Shown here: positions 1 to 7,026 of the stretch, piece after piece | How the letters are laid out: every line of letters starts with the position of its first letter | How positions within the stretch are numbered: position 1 is the stretch's first letter | Source of the DNA: a virus | Virus record (IMG/VR): IMGVR_UViG_3300032285_000096 | Span: 1-28,296 of that record | DNA length: 28,296 nt | Strand: one strand, 5' to 3' | Made by a program: the position numbers and the translations under genes | The notes under the pieces: model-generated | What the model saw: the letters and a program-made list of their open reading frames with translations, nothing else | Database searches by the model: none | What the model was told of the DNA's origin: nothing

Positions 1-124
1 CGAACCACCATGCGGGTTCGGAAGGTGCTTGTAATTCGCGCTCCAACTGCCATGCTTTACCGCAGCGAATCCAAGATGTTAGCGATGAAAAACTTCTGTG
101 TGCTACTAATGTTTCTTTTTTCAT
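1..124 (-). CDS. N-terminal fragment of a probable PD-(D/E)XK (RecB/Cas4-like) nuclease, cut by the window edge
   Basis: Only the first 41 codons are inside the window, read from an ATG at 124 and open to the left edge. The peptide contains SFSSLTSWIRCGKAWQLER followed by PAWWF. I recognise this as the usual opening of phage RecB/Cas4-like PD-(D/E)XK nucleases: a Ser-rich strand, a Cys in place of the CP motif, an aromatic/Leu helix, then a double-Trp loop before the first catalytic His. The catalytic residues would lie outside the window. Such nucleases usually work in phage DNA recombination or replication. No clear Shine-Dalgarno precedes the ATG. It sits just after a terminator (141-171), so it probably begins a transcription unit separate from the late operon. 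The competing plus-strand frame here looks random. The call rests on motif likeness alone. Confidence 0.55.
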   Translation of the reverse strand, partial: MKKETLVAHRSFSSLTSWIRCGKAWQLERELQAPSEPAWWF

Positions 125-140
125 GGGATAACTGTAGCAC

Positions 141-171
141 AAGAACAAAGGCCCACCCCGTAGGGTGAGCC
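141..171 (-). terminator. Rho-independent terminator with UACG loop
   Basis: Read on the minus strand, GGCTCACCC, loop TACG and GGGTGGGCC form a 9-bp stem with one G-U pair. It is followed by TTTGTTCTTG. The UNCG tetraloop and T-rich tail fit an intrinsic terminator. It lies 25 bases before the nuclease start codon, so it would separate that gene from upstream transcription. Confidence 0.65.
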
Positions 172-217
172 CGTGTCCAGCACTCAAGTAGGTACTTAGG
201 TTTCCCTACTCCAGTTT

Positions 218-234
218 GTTAAGATTGTCTTAAC
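218..234. promoter_or_regulatory. Perfect inverted repeat, operator-like
   Basis: GTTAAGA-TTG-TCTTAAC is an exact 7+7 inverted repeat with a 3-base centre, in non-coding DNA between two terminators. The short centre makes a stable RNA hairpin less likely than a dimeric repressor site. A smaller palindrome, AAGTA-GG-TACTT, lies at 186-197. No regulator gene is visible in the window, so the binding protein is unknown. Confidence 0.4.
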
Positions 235-296
235 GCGTGAAGCATAACAGATGGTTGATTCCGACACGCCGAGACATGCGCTAATGTGGATTCAAC

Positions 297-326
297 TTGA
301 CAAGATTTTGCAACTGGGGTTAAAAT
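297..326 (+). promoter_or_regulatory. Sigma-70-like promoter on the plus strand
   Basis: A perfect -35 box TTGACA (297-302), an 18-base spacer and a -10 box TAAAAT (321-326, 5 of 6 matches) predict a start near 333. It faces right, against the entire gene-bearing strand, toward a hairpin at 353-371 and the terminator at 423-440. A chance match is possible, but it falls in the only long non-coding stretch of the window. Confidence 0.4.
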
Positions 327-352
327 ATGAGCGAAGCGAATTCAATTAACGG

Positions 353-371
353 GGGAGCCTTAAGGGCTCCC
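353..371. other. GC-rich hairpin without U-tract
   Basis: GGGAGCC (353-359) pairs with GGCTCCC (365-371) around a 5-base loop. Neither strand has a T-rich tail after it, so it is not a standard terminator. It would lie inside any transcript from the plus-strand promoter at 297-326, and just beyond the late-operon terminator on the minus strand. Confidence 0.4.
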
Positions 372-404
372 AATGGCGCGGCTATGGTGATAGCGCCTAA
401 TAGT

Positions 405-440
405 AAAACAAAAACAAAAAAAGCGCCCCCGAAGGGGCGC
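405..440 (-). terminator. Strong intrinsic terminator after the lysis genes
   Basis: On the minus strand GCGCCCC-TTCG-GGGGCGC (7-bp stem, UUCG tetraloop) is followed directly by seven Ts, then GTTTTTG and more Ts. This is a textbook Rho-independent terminator. It begins 24 bases after the holin stop codon and should end the late transcript. The plus-strand side has only a weak CTCTCTTGCTATT tail, so any bidirectional action would be weaker. Confidence 0.9.
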
Positions 441-463
441 CTCTCTTGCTATTAAATTATTGT

Positions 464-712
464 TTAGTTTTTAACTGACTCATCTGCTGCTACTAGAGCA
501 TGTGATGGTAGTGGGAATGTATCGCCTGGGTTTACATAGCGGTACACCAATGGCGCTAGTGCAGAGATACCTGCAGCACCAAGTGCTTTAAGTGATGTTG
601 TGTGGTGCATGATGTACTCAGTAAGGACTCCGCCTACAACTACATGGAACCATGCTGATGCTACTGTCCATACCTTTGGTGGTACGTTAATAAGATACTT
701 TTGCTTAGCCAT
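464..712 (-). CDS. Putative holin
   Basis: 82 residues. Two hydrophobic stretches, about residues 13-33 and 42-58, are separated by a short HH-containing linker. The sequence then continues with VYRYVNPGDTF and a polar tail. A 'P-x-x-Y-R-x-x-x-P-x-D-T' ending after the last membrane segment is common in small actinophage holins as I know them. Its start codon shares one base with the stop of the endolysin gene (TAATG) and GGAG lies six bases upstream. The role would be to permeabilise the membrane at the end of infection so that endolysin can act. The gene is the last of the late operon, 24 bases before a strong terminator. The holin call rests on size, hydrophobicity and adjacency to the endolysin. 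Confidence 0.75.
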   Translation of the reverse strand: MAKQKYLINVPPKVWTVASAWFHVVVGGVLTEYIMHHTTSLKALGAAGISALAPLVYRYVNPGDTFPLPSHALVAADESVKN

Positions 713-1209
713 TAATTACTCCATTTCGGTTTGCCGAAACCAACTACGAATACTGGCAAGTGTTTCTTATTGGTCGAACGGTATGCACGAATTCTCTTGC
801 ACACTTCTCCACCATTAGCCTGGCTTCCAGTTGGTTTAGTTTCGGGCACTGTGTTGCCTTCTACTGTAGTTATAGTACCATCACCGTTGTCTTGAATGAC
901 GATGCCGACATGCCCTACACCCTTACCATCAAAGGAAAAGAATACGATATCGCCAGGTGCTGGGGTGGCTGTCTCATGGTTAGCCCATCTGCCAAGGCCC
1001 TGGAATCCTGATACACCTGCTGGTGTATAGACGCAGTTGGGCATCTTCACTACTGGCTTAAGTTGTGCTGCACACCACATGACAAATGAACCGCACCATG
1101 GCTGTCCGTCGTGTCCTGTAAACTTACCATACTTTGTCTTGTTGTCTGGAACCTCAACAGTTCCAATCTCTTTCACAGCAATTGCTAAGAAATCTTGTGC
1201 TTGTGTCAC
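712..1209 (-). CDS. Endolysin, CHAP-type peptidoglycan amidase/endopeptidase
   Basis: 165 residues with a CHAP (NlpC/P60-fold) layout. The catalytic Cys is residue 39 in QPWCGSFVMWC, the catalytic His is residue 100 in GVGHVGIV, and the third polar residue lies in TVEGNT (117-120). PAPGDIVFF (84-91) is the usual strand before the His. The enzyme would cleave peptidoglycan peptide bonds or the amide link. No separate cell-wall-binding domain is obvious; the basic C-terminus may serve. No signal peptide is present, so export needs the holin. The start is GTG and overlaps the preceding stop by four bases (GTGA). The gene stands between the membrane/coiled-coil protein and the holin, a standard lysis cassette. 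Confidence 0.88.
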   Translation of the reverse strand: MTQAQDFLAIAVKEIGTVEVPDNKTKYGKFTGHDGQPWCGSFVMWCAAQLKPVVKMPNCVYTPAGVSGFQGLGRWANHETATPAPGDIVFFSFDGKGVGHVGIVIQDNGDGTITTVEGNTVPETKPTGSQANGGEVCKRIRAYRSTNKKHLPVFVVGFGKPKWSN

Positions 1210-1517
1210 TGCTCCGCCTTTGCTTTCATTACTTCAACATCTACTTTGATTACCTGTTGGTTATCCAGTAACTCTTCTACCTTATTGATGAGGCCAGTCT
1301 TGCCATCGTTGTAGAGTGCGTACTCGATACGAGTAGTGCGCTTATCCATTTCACCCATAAGGTCCATCAATGGCTTGAGTTCTGCTCTGAGTTCATTCAG
1401 ATGAGTCTCGACAGACTTATGTACGCCATGTTGAAACAGGCGCCATAAGCCTAAGCCAGTTGCTGCTACTACGAAAAAGAAGCCATAGATAGTATTGGAC
1501 CAATCAGGTAGAGTCAT
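1206..1517 (-). CDS. Small membrane protein with C-terminal coiled coil (lysis cassette)
   Basis: 103 residues. One hydrophobic segment (about residues 9-28, IYGFFFVVAATGLGLWRLF) is followed by a long charged, heptad-like helix (about 34-100). This resembles XhlA-like or DUF2746-like lysis accessory proteins, which sit at the membrane with a cytoplasmic coiled coil. It immediately precedes the endolysin and overlaps it by four bases, so a role in holin/endolysin function is likely. It could itself be a second holin or an antiholin. Its ATG is preceded only by a weak GGA, 19 bases after the upstream tail gene, so its level may depend on translation of that gene. Confidence 0.6.
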   Translation of the reverse strand: MTLPDWSNTIYGFFFVVAATGLGLWRLFQHGVHKSVETHLNELRAELKPLMDLMGEMDKRTTRIEYALYNDGKTGLINKVEELLDNQQVIKVDVEVMKAKAEQ

Positions 1518-1536
1518 TTGCGGTATTCCCTATGTG

Positions 1537-3753
1537 TTAGACGGTACGGAACTGGGCGATAAGCATTCCACCAAAGCCCTTGAAGCGACGCTCAGGTGGA
1601 GTCATGCGGATAAAGGTAATGCTTTCAATAACTCCACGAATAGTTTCGTTATTGGTAAAGTCCTGCAAGATGACAACATCTCCATTGGACTCAACTGTTT
1701 CAAGGCTAGAGACACGTTCAGATGCACGGCCTTCATAGCCAGTGGTCATGTTGTATCTGTCACCTTCAAAGTCATAACACATAAGTGGAAGGGTGATGAT
1801 GCGCTGACGGCGTACCGCAGGCAAGGCCTTTAACTGGTAGCCGTTAAATGAATCTTCTGTGCCTACTGTCTGCCCTGCTGATGGGTAGAGTGTGAAGCGT
1901 AGGGCGATAGATTCCTTTGGTGTCAAGTCAAACTGGTCAAGGCCAGTGATGTCCTGAGTAAAGTCAAAGTTGTTATCTACTGTAATGATATCTGCAGCAG
2001 CACCGTTAGCATCAACTGATGTCAACTTCAACTTGCCCACCATTGGCAGGGTCTGACGTAACTTAACCAACTCAAAGTGCTTATCTTCAAGGGTGAAGTA
2101 ACGAATCTGTCCTGTCTGTAGGTAGCCAGATGTAACGAGTGTGTTGTTCTGGAAGTAGATACCAGTGGCTGCTGAACCAATTGCCAACTTGTTTGTTGAA
2201 CCAATCATGCAGACTGCAGATGCTTCGTTAGTTGTAGGAATCTGTAGGTGTGTTGCATAACCCATCTGGTTAGGTGCAATTTCCTTGCTCAAGTCAATCT
2301 TGACTAGGCCAGATTTCATTGTGCCGTCACCGTCTGAGTCAATGTAATTTGTGACTGTGCAGTATGCATAACGGTCATTGAATGTGATGGACTTACATGG
2401 CTGACCTGTCAGGGTCAAGCCTGAAGCGGGGTCATAGCCGTTGGTAACTACAGTCAATGGACCATAAGTAATGTAACCAGATGATACGAAGCCTGATGTA
2501 TCAATGGTGCCTACGCGGATACCTTTGTTGGTACCAAAGACCATGTACTTGCCAATGTATGAACCAATGGCATAAATCAATTCACCCTTTGGCATATCGG
2601 CTGCAGTAACTGCCTTGGTTAGGAGTGGGACTGCACCATTTGTATCGAGGGAAAGACGATACACAGTTGATGAATCCCCTGCATAGCCCGCTGTATAAAT
2701 AGCATTTGGACCTTCGCAAATACCAGTCCACTTCCATGTTGTGTTTGGATGAGCATAAATGGGAAGGTTATTGTTAGATGCAAGGACTGCAGTACCTGTC
2801 ATACCAGTTGCATACTGTTGGTCTGTATAGTTGTGGTAGTAAGAAAACTCTGTAGCAGATGGGACTGCAGTTACTGAGAAGGTACCGTTGAATCCAGAAC
2901 TGATAGAAGCAACTGTTACTTGACTACCTACTGCAAAGTTGTGTGCTGTAGAAGTCTTGAGCGTGGCTACGTTGTTTGCCAACTGACCAGCAACTACTGT
3001 GTAAGAAGTAATTGGAGTTACTTCAAAGATGTAGTTATTAACTCCAGCAATAAGGCGTTGCTTGACCCAAGATAGGGCTACGTTGGTAACTGTACCTACT
3101 GCTGCTGGGTGGGTAAATACTGATGTGCCTGATGTTGCACCTGTCAGTGGACCCTTGTAGATACCAGTTGCATTTGCTGCGTAGTAGTTAACGCCATCTT
3201 GCGCAAGGGCTAAGATAGTTCCAGAGCCACCCCATGTAAGAGTAGTCGTAGCATTGGCTGCAGTAGTGCGGTAAAGGTTTGCACCATCTGACCAGATAAC
3301 TACATCTACTCCAGCAGTATCTGTACCGCCAACCATAATCGGTCCGTTAGATGCAGTATGTACTCTAGTTACATCTGGTAGTAGTGTTACTCTACCTACG
3401 TTAAATACTTCTACACCAGCAGACTTGTTAAAGCGGGCTGATACTGTTTGTCCTGATATTGGTTCTTCGTAACGGATACCAGCGCCATAGTCAAAGGTAG
3501 ACTGGCTGCGTAGCCACCAACCTGTAAGTGTCTGCTCGCCTGGTTCCTTCTGTTGGTCAATCTGCTGCTTACGATATTGCGCTGTCTCACGCTTGTAAGG
3601 GTACTGTTGGTTAGGCCCAATGAAGAATGGTAGCCCTGCTACTGCAACGTCATAGTTGTTGCTAGTATTTTCAAATGTATTACCTGAGTTAGATGGTTGT
3701 CCAATTGGTACAACTGGCCTCTCGGCAATATGTGCGTAACCGTCTAGTGCCAC
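1537..3753 (-). CDS. Large tail protein with propeller-like repeats (possible tail tube/nozzle component)
   Basis: 738 residues, rich in Gly, Thr and short beta strands. Repeated WSDGANLYRTT / DGVNYYAANATGIYK / GPNAIYTAGYAG / GSYIGKYMVFGTNKGIRV units look like beta-propeller blades. Around residues 262-330 there is an Ig-like insert with TAHNFAVGSQVTVASIS and FNGTFSVTAVPSATEFSY, a motif I know from many phage tail proteins. In short-tailed phages a protein of this size near the end of the tail genes is usually the tail tube B/nozzle protein; that assignment is inference. The start is GTG with AAGGAG five bases upstream. A strong terminator (3763-3794) stands immediately upstream, so the gene is probably expressed by readthrough. 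It is the last structural gene before lysis. Confidence 0.65.
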   Translation of the reverse strand: MALDGYAHIAERPVVPIGQPSNSGNTFENTSNNYDVAVAGLPFFIGPNQQYPYKRETAQYRKQQIDQQKEPGEQTLTGWWLRSQSTFDYGAGIRYEEPISGQTVSARFNKSAGVEVFNVGRVTLLPDVTRVHTASNGPIMVGGTDTAGVDVVIWSDGANLYRTTAANATTTLTWGGSGTILALAQDGVNYYAANATGIYKGPLTGATSGTSVFTHPAAVGTVTNVALSWVKQRLIAGVNNYIFEVTPITSYTVVAGQLANNVATLKTSTAHNFAVGSQVTVASISSGFNGTFSVTAVPSATEFSYYHNYTDQQYATGMTGTAVLASNNNLPIYAHPNTTWKWTGICEGPNAIYTAGYAGDSSTVYRLSLDTNGAVPLLTKAVTAADMPKGELIYAIGSYIGKYMVFGTNKGIRVGTIDTSGFVSSGYITYGPLTVVTNGYDPASGLTLTGQPCKSITFNDRYAYCTVTNYIDSDGDGTMKSGLVKIDLSKEIAPNQMGYATHLQIPTTNEASAVCMIGSTNKLAIGSAATGIYFQNNTLVTSGYLQTGQIRYFTLEDKHFELVKLRQTLPMVGKLKLTSVDANGAAADIITVDNNFDFTQDITGLDQFDLTPKESIALRFTLYPSAGQTVGTEDSFNGYQLKALPAVRRQRIITLPLMCYDFEGDRYNMTTGYEGRASERVSSLETVESNGDVVILQDFTNNETIRGVIESITFIRMTPPERRFKGFGGMLIAQFRTV

Positions 3754-3762
3754 CTATGCTCC

Positions 3763-3794
3763 TTAAAAGTAAAGGGGGGCAATTAAGCCCCCCT
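3763..3794 (-). terminator. Intrinsic terminator inside the late operon
   Basis: On the minus strand AGGGGGGC-TTAATT-GCCCCCCT gives a perfect 8-bp, nearly all G-C stem with a 6-base loop, followed by TTTACTTTTAA. The T-rich tail overlaps the leader of the 738-residue tail gene and ends at its AAGGAG. I see no promoter between the hairpin and that gene. It therefore looks like an attenuator that lowers expression of the distal tail and lysis genes. Confidence 0.8.
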
Positions 3795-3796
3795 GG

Positions 3797-3877
3797 TTAA
3801 AACAGTATTGATTGTTCCCAATCATCCACAGCATCATCTATGGTGCGTGGTTGGTACTCGGTAATGCAGTCAAGCAT
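3797..3877 (-). CDS. Possible 26-residue ORF
   Basis: ATG at 3877, three bases after the preceding stop codon (TAAGTAATG context), encodes MLDCITEYQPRTIDDAVDDW followed by EQSILF. It stops two bases before the terminator stem. The acidic, non-repetitive composition looks like protein, and the position exactly fills the space between stop codon and terminator. There is no Shine-Dalgarno, so it would depend on coupling to the preceding gene. Function unknown. It could equally be non-coding. Confidence 0.35.
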   Translation of the reverse strand: MLDCITEYQPRTIDDAVDDWEQSILF

Positions 3878-3880
3878 TAC

Positions 3881-4111
3881 TTAGTTAAGCGCAGCGATTT
3901 CGTCTGCTGTTAAACCGAGTGCTGCTAACTTAGCCTCGGCTGAAGCCTTTGCTTCTGCCTTAGCCGCTGCAATAGCATCTTCCTCAGACTTGCGAGTAGC
4001 GGCTTCAATCGCTGCTAGTTCACGTTGCTGGATTTCTTCAGCAGTTAGTGGGCGCTCTGTTACTTCACCTGTAGCGCAGTTAATCTCAACTGCTGTAAGT
4101 GCTTCTGACAT
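3881..4111 (-). CDS. Small Ala/Glu-rich protein, tail region
   Basis: 76 residues from the ATG at 4111, chosen because AAGGAG lies eight bases upstream. An in-frame ATG at 4159 would add 16 residues and overlaps the previous stop (TAATG) but has no Shine-Dalgarno. The N-terminus EALTAVEINCATGEVTERP is followed by LTAEEI, then an Ala/Glu/Lys helix (about 29-65), then LGLTADEIAALN. Short 'INCATGE..ERPLT.EEI' proteins occur near phage tail-fibre genes in my experience and may be fibre-assembly or attachment factors, but no function is established here. It is the last gene before the internal terminator apart from a possible 26-codon ORF. Confidence 0.7.
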   Translation of the reverse strand: MSEALTAVEINCATGEVTERPLTAEEIQQRELAAIEAATRKSEEDAIAAAKAEAKASAEAKLAALGLTADEIAALN

Positions 4112-4158
4112 TGTTGTTTCTCCTTGGTTAGTTGAGGTATTGCGTTTGAATAGACCCA

Positions 4159-4671
4159 TTACGAATTCTTAATTCCGTATAGGGAAAAGGATGAATACTG
4201 CAATAAAGTTCCTTGCGACATAGTTAAAGTAATAGAAGTAATGGCCGAAGTACTACTCCATAGTTCGGCAATTAAAGTTTGCAAGGCAGCAGTTCCGTTA
4301 TTTTCAGTTACTCCATCAATAGCAATAGATTTGTAATTACTGCTTGCATAATTTGGAATATAAAATTCAATGTTGCTAAAGGTATTAGAAGTTGCCGCAG
4401 CATTTGTAGCATATCCAGATGACCCACCAAGATTTCCGCTACCAGCACCAGAACCAATACCATACAAAGTTATATCTGAGGAAAGATTGGAACCACCGTT
4501 AAATGCTAAAGAAAAAGTTGTCCAAGGATTTGTAGTTGAAAAATTACATCTTCCAGATATGACAATTTTTAAGTCTGTATAAGTTCCTGATATAGATGAA
4601 AAAGTCCAGGAAGCCTCACCACCTGAAGCAGTAGTATGACTAGCAATTAATACTTGTGTTGGGTTAGCCAT
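4159..4671 (-). CDS. Tail/receptor-binding domain paralog 1
   Basis: 170 residues making up one copy of a domain that occurs six times in this region. Hallmarks are an opening strand (ASWTFSSISGTYTDLKIVIS), a central Gly/Ser-rich loop, 'NYASSNYKSIAIDG', 'AELWSSTSAITSITL' and a C-terminal 'SSFSLYGIKNS'. It has no signal peptide or membrane segment. The all-beta, Ser/Thr/Gly-rich composition and the position among fibre genes suggest a carbohydrate- or receptor-binding jelly-roll-like fold; this is inference. It starts two bases after the stop of the neighbouring paralog. It is the most divergent copy at the N-terminus and lies farthest downstream in the array. Confidence 0.7.
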   Translation of the reverse strand: MANPTQVLIASHTTASGGEASWTFSSISGTYTDLKIVISGRCNFSTTNPWTTFSLAFNGGSNLSSDITLYGIGSGAGSGNLGGSSGYATNAAATSNTFSNIEFYIPNYASSNYKSIAIDGVTENNGTAALQTLIAELWSSTSAITSITLTMSQGTLLQYSSFSLYGIKNS

Positions 4672-4673
4672 AA

Positions 4674-5195
4674 TTACGCCGCCTTAATTCCGTATAGAGT
4701 GTAAGTATTACCGATTGCAATTGAATTTGTTGTAGGAGCATAAATATCAATGCGTGTAATTGGCGAAGTTGAACGATATAAATAACTAATAAGTCCTACG
4801 TATGGATAAGTAACACTTTCTTGATGAACTATTCCAGATTTGTAAATTGATGATGATGAATAATTCATAATATCAACGCTGTTAAAAGCATAAGTACTTG
4901 TATTAACTTCTGAACCAAAATACCAAGCGTTAGCATTTGAACTGCGAGATGAAGATGCAGTTGAACCATCTCCGCTTAAAATAGTACGAGAGTAAAGTGT
5001 ACTACCTGAAGTATCATTATTAAATCTAAGCATTTCATAATAGTTAGAATCATTTACTGAAGCAACTAATCTTAATCCAGTATAAGTTTGTGGAATAGAA
5101 TTAAAAGTTACTTGGCTTTGAGTAGTTGTTGCTGTGTATGTTGCAATAGGCACCATTGTTGAACCAGCATTAGCGGTTGATGTAGTTACTCCCAT
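4674..5195 (-). CDS. Tail/receptor-binding domain paralog 2
   Basis: 173 residues, one full domain copy. The MGVTTST start, 'VTFNSIPQTYTGLRLVASV', 'IMNYSSSSIYKSGI', 'YLYRSTSPITRIDIY' and the ending 'NTYTLYGIKAA' place it in a subtype with the 6505-7026 gene, which shares start, length and ending. The other copies have 'GLWQST' or 'ELWSST' where this subtype has 'YRST' or 'WRST'. The gene begins one base after the stop codon of the upstream 435-residue gene, so translation is probably coupled. The likely role is a component of, or adaptor in, the host-recognition apparatus, inferred from context. Confidence 0.7.
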   Translation of the reverse strand: MGVTTSTANAGSTMVPIATYTATTTQSQVTFNSIPQTYTGLRLVASVNDSNYYEMLRFNNDTSGSTLYSRTILSGDGSTASSSRSSNANAWYFGSEVNTSTYAFNSVDIMNYSSSSIYKSGIVHQESVTYPYVGLISYLYRSTSPITRIDIYAPTTNSIAIGNTYTLYGIKAA

Positions 5196-5196
5196 A

Positions 5197-6504
5197 TTAG
5201 TTTACTCCGTAAAGTTCAAAGGTTGAGTACTGGGTAAAACTTTTTGCACTATTAGGTGTTAAAGTAATTGAAGTTACAGCAGCAGTAGATTGCCATAATC
5301 CTGAAATAAGTTCTACTGCACCTGAACCATTAGCATCGTATCCATCAAGCGCCCTAAGAGTTTTATATTTATTAGTATTAGAATAATCAGTAATTGATGT
5401 AATATTTGGTGCAAATACATTGGAAATTGCTGGTACTCCCATATCCCAATATAAGCCTAATGAAGCACGGGAAGTTGAAGCAGAACCACCAGCAGCAGAA
5501 CCACTACCATATAGGAAGTGAAGTGCATAATTGTTTCCTGTATCGCCATTAAGTTGCATAAGTATTGCTTCGGCTCCAGTATTTATTTGTGCGTTGCAAC
5601 GAAGTTCTAGATGCTTGTATCCTTGCGGAATATTACTAAAGGTAACACTAGAAGCACCACTAGCATCAACAGTTGCAGTAGCAATAGCAACAAAGTCACC
5701 AGCAACGGTAACGCTGTTAGATGCAGAACTTGCAGTACCTGGGCCATAAGCAAAGTTATATGGCTTGACGGTAAAGGTGTAGGCAGTACCTGTTGTTAAA
5801 CCAGTTACGGTTAGCGGTGAGGTTGTGCCTGTTGCTGTCAATCCGCCTGGGCTTGATGTGGCTACGTAGTAACTTGCATCAGTTCCTGAGTAGGTAAACG
5901 GTACGTTAGCCGAAGTGTTACCTGATGAGTAGGCAGTACCGATTGTGGTTGTACCTGCTGGGGCTGCGGTTGCAGGTTGGTTGGAGATGCCGTACAACTC
6001 AAAGGTTGAGTACTGGACAGCATTTTGTCCACCAAAATAAATTGTTATTGAAGTAATAGGGGCAGTGTTATTCCAAATGCCAGCATCAAAACCTGCATTA
6101 GCAGAAGTTGAATTATCTTCGCCTACCCAATCGCTTGACAATGGCTTGTAATTAGAATTTGTATAATTTGGAATAGTGTAGTTAAAAGATGAAAAAGTAT
6201 TAGCAGTATTACCAGCAGTGTCTAATCCGCCATAACCATTTAATGGCATAAAAGTTGCAGTTGAATTACTGCTTGAACTTGCAGCGCTTCCATTGCCAGA
6301 AATCCAAAGAGCAGGATAAGCATTTGCACTTGAATCTCCGTTAAAACGAATAAATGCACCAGCATTATTTGCTGTTGCGTTATCGCTTCTAAAAGAACCT
6401 TTAATAATTAAATCAGTATAAGTTTGATTAACATTGCTAAAAGTCACAGATGCAACGCCGCCAGCACCTACGGTATAGGAATCAAGTAATTTGTAAGTTG
6501 CCAT
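5197..6504 (-). CDS. Two-domain tail protein: two paralogous domains joined by an FN3-like linker
   Basis: 435 residues. Residues about 1-172 form one copy of the repeated domain ('VTFSNVNQTYTDLIIKGSF' ... 'STFELYGISN'). Residues about 175-265 look like a fibronectin type III or Ig-like module ('GTTSPLTVTGLTTGTAYTF', 'VKPYN'). Residues about 267-435 are a second copy ('VTFSNIPQGYKHLELRCNA' ... 'STFELYGVN'). The second copy is closest to the 188-residue gene at 7027-7593 ('YKHLQIR', 'SGLWQST'). A fusion of two receptor-binding-like domains on a flexible FN3 linker would suit a branched or elongated fibre tip. The start codon lies directly after the stop of the upstream paralog (TAAATG). Confidence 0.72.
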   Translation of the reverse strand: MATYKLLDSYTVGAGGVASVTFSNVNQTYTDLIIKGSFRSDNATANNAGAFIRFNGDSSANAYPALWISGNGSAASSSSNSTATFMPLNGYGGLDTAGNTANTFSSFNYTIPNYTNSNYKPLSSDWVGEDNSTSANAGFDAGIWNNTAPITSITIYFGGQNAVQYSTFELYGISNQPATAAPAGTTTIGTAYSSGNTSANVPFTYSGTDASYYVATSSPGGLTATGTTSPLTVTGLTTGTAYTFTVKPYNFAYGPGTASSASNSVTVAGDFVAIATATVDASGASSVTFSNIPQGYKHLELRCNAQINTGAEAILMQLNGDTGNNYALHFLYGSGSAAGGSASTSRASLGLYWDMGVPAISNVFAPNITSITDYSNTNKYKTLRALDGYDANGSGAVELISGLWQSTAAVTSITLTPNSAKSFTQYSTFELYGVN

Positions 6505-7026
6505 TTAAGCCGCCTTAATGCCGTAGAGGGTGAAAGTAGAGCCTGCCAAAAGGTTATATCCATTTGAGTTAAATACTTGAATTGTATTTATTGCAGCAGT
6601 TGAGCGCCATAAGTAAATATTTGCTTGAACTGTGTTAGCGGTTGTGTTTCCGTTTCTGTCTATAAATGTTTTATACACAGAAGTATTAGAGTAATTCATA
6701 AATTGTGTTACTGAATTTGCTACAAGATTTGTAGATGAGTTTGCTGTATTTGCATAGGTTTGACTTGTTTCTCTAAAAGAAGCAATTGCAGAGCCAGTAC
6801 CATACACGCAAGTTCTTGAATAATTACTTCCAGTATCAACTGTTCCATTGCCTACTCTAATAGTAAACGGTCCTGCTGTTGATGTTCCAAAATTAGATAC
6901 AAGAATTAAATCAGTATAAGTAGTTGGAATGGAAGTAAATGTATATGAAGTAGTTGCGCTAGGTATTGTATAAGTAGCAATAGCAGTATAAGTGCTGGCA
7001 GAACCAGTAGTTGTAGTTACGCCCAT
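6505..7026 (-). CDS. Tail/receptor-binding domain paralog 4
   Basis: 173 residues, the same length as the 4674-5195 copy and the same subtype: start MGVTTTTGSAS, 'YTFTSIPTTYTDLILVSNF', 'FMNYSNTSVYKTFIDR', 'YLWRSTAAINTIQVF', ending 'STFTLYGIKAA'. The stop and start with its neighbours are adjacent (TAAATG), so it is translated in series with the other paralogs. The loops between conserved strands differ strongly from the other copies, which is expected if they contact variable receptors. Function is inferred from location and composition only. Confidence 0.7.
   Translation of the reverse strand: MGVTTTTGSASTYTAIATYTIPSATTSYTFTSIPTTYTDLILVSNFGTSTAGPFTIRVGNGTVDTGSNYSRTCVYGTGSAIASFRETSQTYANTANSSTNLVANSVTQFMNYSNTSVYKTFIDRNGNTTANTVQANIYLWRSTAAINTIQVFNSNGYNLLAGSTFTLYGIKAA

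Larger units (their letters stand above)
125..463. other. Non-coding regulatory stretch between lysis genes and nuclease
   Basis: This 339-base stretch has no convincing protein gene on either strand. It contains two UNCG-loop intrinsic terminators for the minus strand, one perfect 7+7 inverted repeat, a second GC-rich hairpin and a good plus-strand promoter match, each listed separately. I see no tRNA cloverleaf. A minus-strand stretch near 200-295 reads like a weak helix-turn-helix fragment (ACLGVSESTICYASRVKTIL) but has no start codon at its head and a stop just upstream. It marks the boundary between the late operon and what is probably the recombination/replication module. Confidence 0.7.

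Noticed and set aside
10-168. Plus-strand 52-codon frame at the left edge
   Set aside because: The minus-strand frame gives a much better nuclease-like peptide, and the plus frame runs into the 141-171 terminator.
200-295. Minus-strand helix-turn-helix-like peptide ACLGVSESTICYASRV
   Set aside because: No start codon at its head, a stop just upstream and only about 33 codons long; chance likeness or a decayed remnant cannot be told apart.
327-455. Plus-strand 42-codon frame starting MSEANSINGG
   Set aside because: Its ATG touches the -10 box, so it would lie upstream of the predicted transcript start, and it runs through the terminator stem.
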